Source: Acidimicrobiales bacterium
Lineage (GTDB): Bacteria; Actinomycetota; Acidimicrobiia; Acidimicrobiales; QHCF01
Length of the DNA stretch: 43,181 bases
Direction: 5' to 3'
NCBI GenBank assembly: GCA_003244275.1
Contig: QHCF01000015.1
Location: forward strand, 1-43,181
A program made the position numbers and the translations under genes. Numbering within the stretch: position 1 is the stretch's first letter; every line of letters begins with the position of its first letter. The notes under the pieces are model-generated. The model was not told the origin of the DNA. It ran no database searches and was given only the letters and a program-made list of their open reading frames with translations. This document shows positions 40,467 to 43,181 of this stretch, piece after piece.

Positions 40467-41870
40467 TCAGCCGGGCTGGTGCCCCTCGGCCGCCGCCAGC
40501 TGATCGTTCAGCCAGTCCCGCGGAGTGCGTCGACCCGCCGCCTCCCGTACCGCGCCCGAGAGGGCCCGGCGCTCACCAGGCGCCATGTCCAGCGCCCGGG
40601 CCAGGGCATCGGCGGTTGCGGACACGTCGAAGGGATTGATACCGATGGCACCCTGAGCCAGCTCGGGCCAGGCGCCCGCCTCCCGGGAGAGAACCAGCAG
40701 CCCGTCGGTGGTGTTGAGGAGAGCTCCCTCCTTGGCCACCAGGTTGAGCCCATCTCGGATGGGATTGACCAGCAATACGTCGTAGCGGCCCAGGGCGGCC
40801 ACCGACCTGGGGTAGTTGTCGGATACGGCCAGAACCACAGGGTCCCAACCAGGCGTGCCCCACGTCCGGTTAACCCTCTCAGCCAACGTCTCCATCTCCG
40901 TCCGGTAGGCCAGGTACTCGGGCAGGCCCTCTCGGGAGGGATAGACCAGCGCCAGGAAGACCACCTTCTCCCGCAGATCAGGGCGTTGGCCGAGCAGCTC
41001 ATCGAGGGCCAGGAAGCCACGCAGGAGGTTCTTGGAGGGTTCGACCCGGTCCACCCGCAGGATCAGGCGGCGGTCGCCGATGACGTCGTCCAACCAGCTC
41101 TGGGCGTCCTGGCAGGCGTCCGATCCCGCCACCCGGGACAGGTCATCGGGATCAGGGCCCAGGGGAGCCACGAACGTGGCGCTCGATCGGCCCAGTACCT
41201 CCGTGCAGCAATCTCGGTAGGCAGCCGCCCACCGCTGCGCATGGAACCCGCAGGCCGTGTGGGCCGCCAGCCCCGACAGAAGCTCCTCGGCCACCGCGTC
41301 GGGCAGGGCCCGCAAGCCGGTCGGATCGCAGAAAGGCGTGTGGGTGAAATGCACAGTCGCCAGATCAGGGCGGGTGTGAGCCAGGTGAGTGCCGACCAGG
41401 CTGAGGTGGAAGTCCTGGATCAGCACAGTCGCCCCCTGCGGAGCGGTGTCAGCCACCGCCTGGGCGAAGGCCTCGTTCACGGTCTGGTAGGCAGCCCAGG
41501 CCTGCCACCACCGTCGATCGATGCGGGGTCGGCGGGTCAGGTCAAAAAGCCCGTGGTAGACGAACCACAAGGTGGCATTGGATACCACGTCGTAGGCCAT
41601 CCGGTAAGTGGCCGGGTCGATGTCCAGCGAGCGCAGGCGCAGGCCCTCTGCCTCCACCAGGCCCTCCCGGGAAGCGGCCCGATCGTCGTCGTCCATGGCC
41701 GCCGCGATCCAGATGGCACCGGTACCCACCAGCAGGGGGCTGAGACTGGACACCAGTCCCCCGGCGCCGCGGCGGGCCACCAGCTCGCCGTCCTCCCGGC
41801 GCGAGAACTTGAGCGGGCCTCGGTTGGATACCACGACCACCTCGGACATGGCTGCATTGGTCACTGACAT
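40467..41870 (-). CDS. otsA: trehalose-6-phosphate synthase (GT20)
   Basis: 467 residues. VVVVSNRGPLKF at the N-terminus, GGLVSSLSPLL, LIQDFHLSLVG, LRVDRVEPSKNLLRG, YPSREGLPEY and LVNPIRDGLNLVAKE follow the GT20 order. It joins a nucleotide-glucose donor to glucose 6-phosphate to give trehalose 6-phosphate, the OtsB substrate. Length is normal. The start ATG 41870, or ATG 41849 closer to the conserved strand. Divergent from the kinase gene with 42 bases between. Confidence 0.93.
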   Translation of the reverse strand: MSVTNAAMSEVVVVSNRGPLKFSRREDGELVARRGAGGLVSSLSPLLVGTGAIWIAAAMDDDDRAASREGLVEAEGLRLRSLDIDPATYRMAYDVVSNATLWFVYHGLFDLTRRPRIDRRWWQAWAAYQTVNEAFAQAVADTAPQGATVLIQDFHLSLVGTHLAHTRPDLATVHFTHTPFCDPTGLRALPDAVAEELLSGLAAHTACGFHAQRWAAAYRDCCTEVLGRSSATFVAPLGPDPDDLSRVAGSDACQDAQSWLDDVIGDRRLILRVDRVEPSKNLLRGFLALDELLGQRPDLREKVVFLALVYPSREGLPEYLAYRTEMETLAERVNRTWGTPGWDPVVLAVSDNYPRSVAALGRYDVLLVNPIRDGLNLVAKEGALLNTTDGLLVLSREAGAWPELAQGAIGINPFDVSATADALARALDMAPGERRALSGAVREAAGRRTPRDWLNDQLAAAEGHQPG

Positions 41871-41912
41871 GCGGGTCGGACGCTAGCCACTCCATCTCGT
41901 TGGGGCACCATT

Positions 41913-42986
41913 GTGATCGTGGCACCTATGCCAGCAGCCGCCGCGCCCGGCGCGGGTTTGCCTCCCCGGCTGGTGGCTGCGCCCGACAAGTTCCGGGGCA
42001 CGGCCACCGCCGCCGAGGTGGCGGGAGCCATCGCCCGCTCAGCCGAGGCGGCAGGGTGGGCGGTCACGGAGCTGGCTCTGGCCGACGGCGGTGAGGGCAC
42101 TCTCGAGGCGCTGGGTGGGCGGTCCCGGCAGTGCAGCGTCGAGGGCCCGCTCGGTGCCCCGGTGACAGCCGAATGGCGACTGGACGGGACCACCGCGGTG
42201 ATCGAGGCGGCTAGGGCGTCAGGGCTGGGACTGGTCGGTGGGCCCTCCGGCAATGACCCGATGGCCGCGTCCAGCGTCGGGACGGGACAGCTCATCGCGG
42301 CGGCGGTGGCGGCCGGAGCCCGTCGGGTGGTGGTGGGAGTCGGGGGCTCGGCCACCACCGATGGGGGCATGGGAGCGGTGGGGGCCCTGGCGGGGGGCAG
42401 CCGCCTGTCCGGTATCGAGCTGGTGGTGGCCTGCGACGTCGATGCCACCTTCGGTGAGGCGGCCACCCTCTTCGCCCCCCAAAAGGGGGCCACTCCTGCC
42501 CAGGTCGCCCTCCTCGACCGCCGCCTGGAGCGCCTGGCTCAGATCTATCTGGACGATTACGGCGTCGACGTCCGGGCTATTCCCGGCAGCGGGGCAGCCG
42601 GTGGTCTGGCCGGTGGCCTGGCCGTCCTGGGGGCCCGGCTGGTGCCAGGCTTCGAGCTGGTGGCCGAGGCGGCCGGCCTGGTTGAGCACCTTCACAACGC
42701 TGCGCTGGTGGTCACCGGCGAGGGCCACCTGGACGATCAGTCGCTCAAAGGAAAGGTGGTGGGTGGCGTGGTGGCCATGGCCGCCTCGGCCGGCATCCCG
42801 GTGCTGGTGGTTGCCGGGGCTGCCGACCCGGTGGCGTGGGAGACCCGGTTGTCCGGTGCTCAGCGGCCCACCGTGGTGTCCCTGGTGGAGCGATTCGGCA
42901 CGCAGCGAGCGCTGGCCGAACCGCTGGCCTGCGTGGAGGCGGCGGTGACGTGGTTCCTGGTGACCGGTCAAGGAAAGCCGCGGTAG
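41913..42986 (+). CDS. glxK: glycerate kinase (GlxK/GckA type I)
   Basis: 357 residues. VAAPDKFRGTATAAEVAGAI at the N-terminus, ALADGGEGTLEAL, VVVGVGGSATTDGG, ALVVTGEGHLDDQS and VVGGVVAMAASAGIPVLVVA are the characteristic blocks of glycerate 2-kinases of this family. It phosphorylates glycerate with ATP for entry into lower glycolysis. Start GTG 41913, or ATG 41928. Its last 19 bases overlap the convergent partial gene. Confidence 0.92.
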   Translation: MIVAPMPAAAAPGAGLPPRLVAAPDKFRGTATAAEVAGAIARSAEAAGWAVTELALADGGEGTLEALGGRSRQCSVEGPLGAPVTAEWRLDGTTAVIEAARASGLGLVGGPSGNDPMAASSVGTGQLIAAAVAAGARRVVVGVGGSATTDGGMGAVGALAGGSRLSGIELVVACDVDATFGEAATLFAPQKGATPAQVALLDRRLERLAQIYLDDYGVDVRAIPGSGAAGGLAGGLAVLGARLVPGFELVAEAAGLVEHLHNAALVVTGEGHLDDQSLKGKVVGGVVAMAASAGIPVLVVAGAADPVAWETRLSGAQRPTVVSLVERFGTQRALAEPLACVEAAVTWFLVTGQGKPR

Positions 42987-43181
42987 GCGGGGACCTCGAC
43001 CAGCGGGGGTCGCTGGTCTCCGCCAACTACCAGCGGCTCGGTGCCCGGACGGATCAGGACGGCCGGACGAACAGCCACCGATCCCACTCCGGCTCGGTCC
43101 AGGGCCACCCGGACGATGGCCGTAGCCTGGGGGCCGAGCTCGGCCAGGGGCCGATTGCGGTGGCGGCGCTGGCCCAGGGCG
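42968..43181 (-). CDS. partial gene, C-terminal end, unrecognised
   Basis: The frame is open from the window edge to TGA at 42970-42968, giving 70 residues that include LGPQATAIVRVALDRAG and RPGTEPLVVGGDQRPPLVEV. The composition is normal and it ends FP just inside the glycerate kinase 3' end. I do not recognise the family from this fragment. The start lies beyond the right edge. Confidence 0.6.
   Translation of the reverse strand, partial: ALGQRRHRNRPLAELGPQATAIVRVALDRAGVGSVAVRPAVLIRPGTEPLVVGGDQRPPLVEVPAYRGFP

Overview
High-GC actinomycete DNA holding most of an integrated conjugative element (ICE), followed by a short piece of host chromosome. WhiB, SCO6880-type transfer protein, DUF3263, LytR_C and coupled GTG/TTG starts all point to Actinomycetota. 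Acidimicrobiia is possible, but I cannot fix the class from sequence alone.

Layout. (1) 123-3812 (+): MobF/TrwC relaxase-helicase; the element continues leftward beyond the window. (2) 3840-19745 (-): one tightly coupled transfer operon. In transcription order it holds a VirB2-like pilin candidate, TrbL/VirB6-like channel protein, SCO6880/PrgI-type protein, VirB4 ATPase, CHAP wall hydrolase, a membrane-anchored protein, an HD hydrolase (apparent frameshift), a D12-class adenine methylase, WhiB, VirD4/TraD coupling protein, a small conserved protein, a 1.7-kb-residue methylase-helicase, and a DUF4913-like protein. (3) 19907-32284 (-): a second operon encoding a nearly complete Tad/Flp-type pilus or secretion machine: SAF/CpaB, CpaE-like, TadA, TadB, TadC, three or four pilin-like/TadE-G proteins, a lipoprotein and a secreted protein. 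It ends in a membrane GNAT and a large LysM-transmembrane-SARP regulator. It has its own sigma70-like promoter and a hairpin leader. (4) 32559-35270 (+): DNA metabolism and regulation: a small protein, a winged-helix protein, Prim-Pol primase and SSB. (5) 35402-36456: decayed cargo (VOC and HAD remnants). (6) 36613-38394: Xis operon (+) and tyrosine integrase (-), overlapping at their 3' ends. (7) 38490-38562: tRNA-Thr(UGU), the likely integration site. (8) 38660-43181: host genes DUF3263, LytR_C, otsB, otsA, glycerate kinase and one partial gene.

The most striking non-coding signal is an array of GGGACA boxes with 12-bp spacing. Long, near-identical arrays precede the transfer operon, the replication/regulation operon and the Xis operon, and a short two-box version precedes the integrase. 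This looks like one regulon switching excision, DNA processing and transfer together. The Tad operon lacks the array, so pilus production may be controlled separately. The LysM-SARP and WhiB proteins are candidate wall and redox inputs. Two coupled genes lack a normal start codon exactly where one is expected (GTA for the helicase, ACG for a TadE-like gene), and one gene is frameshifted at a G run. These may be mutations or assembly errors.
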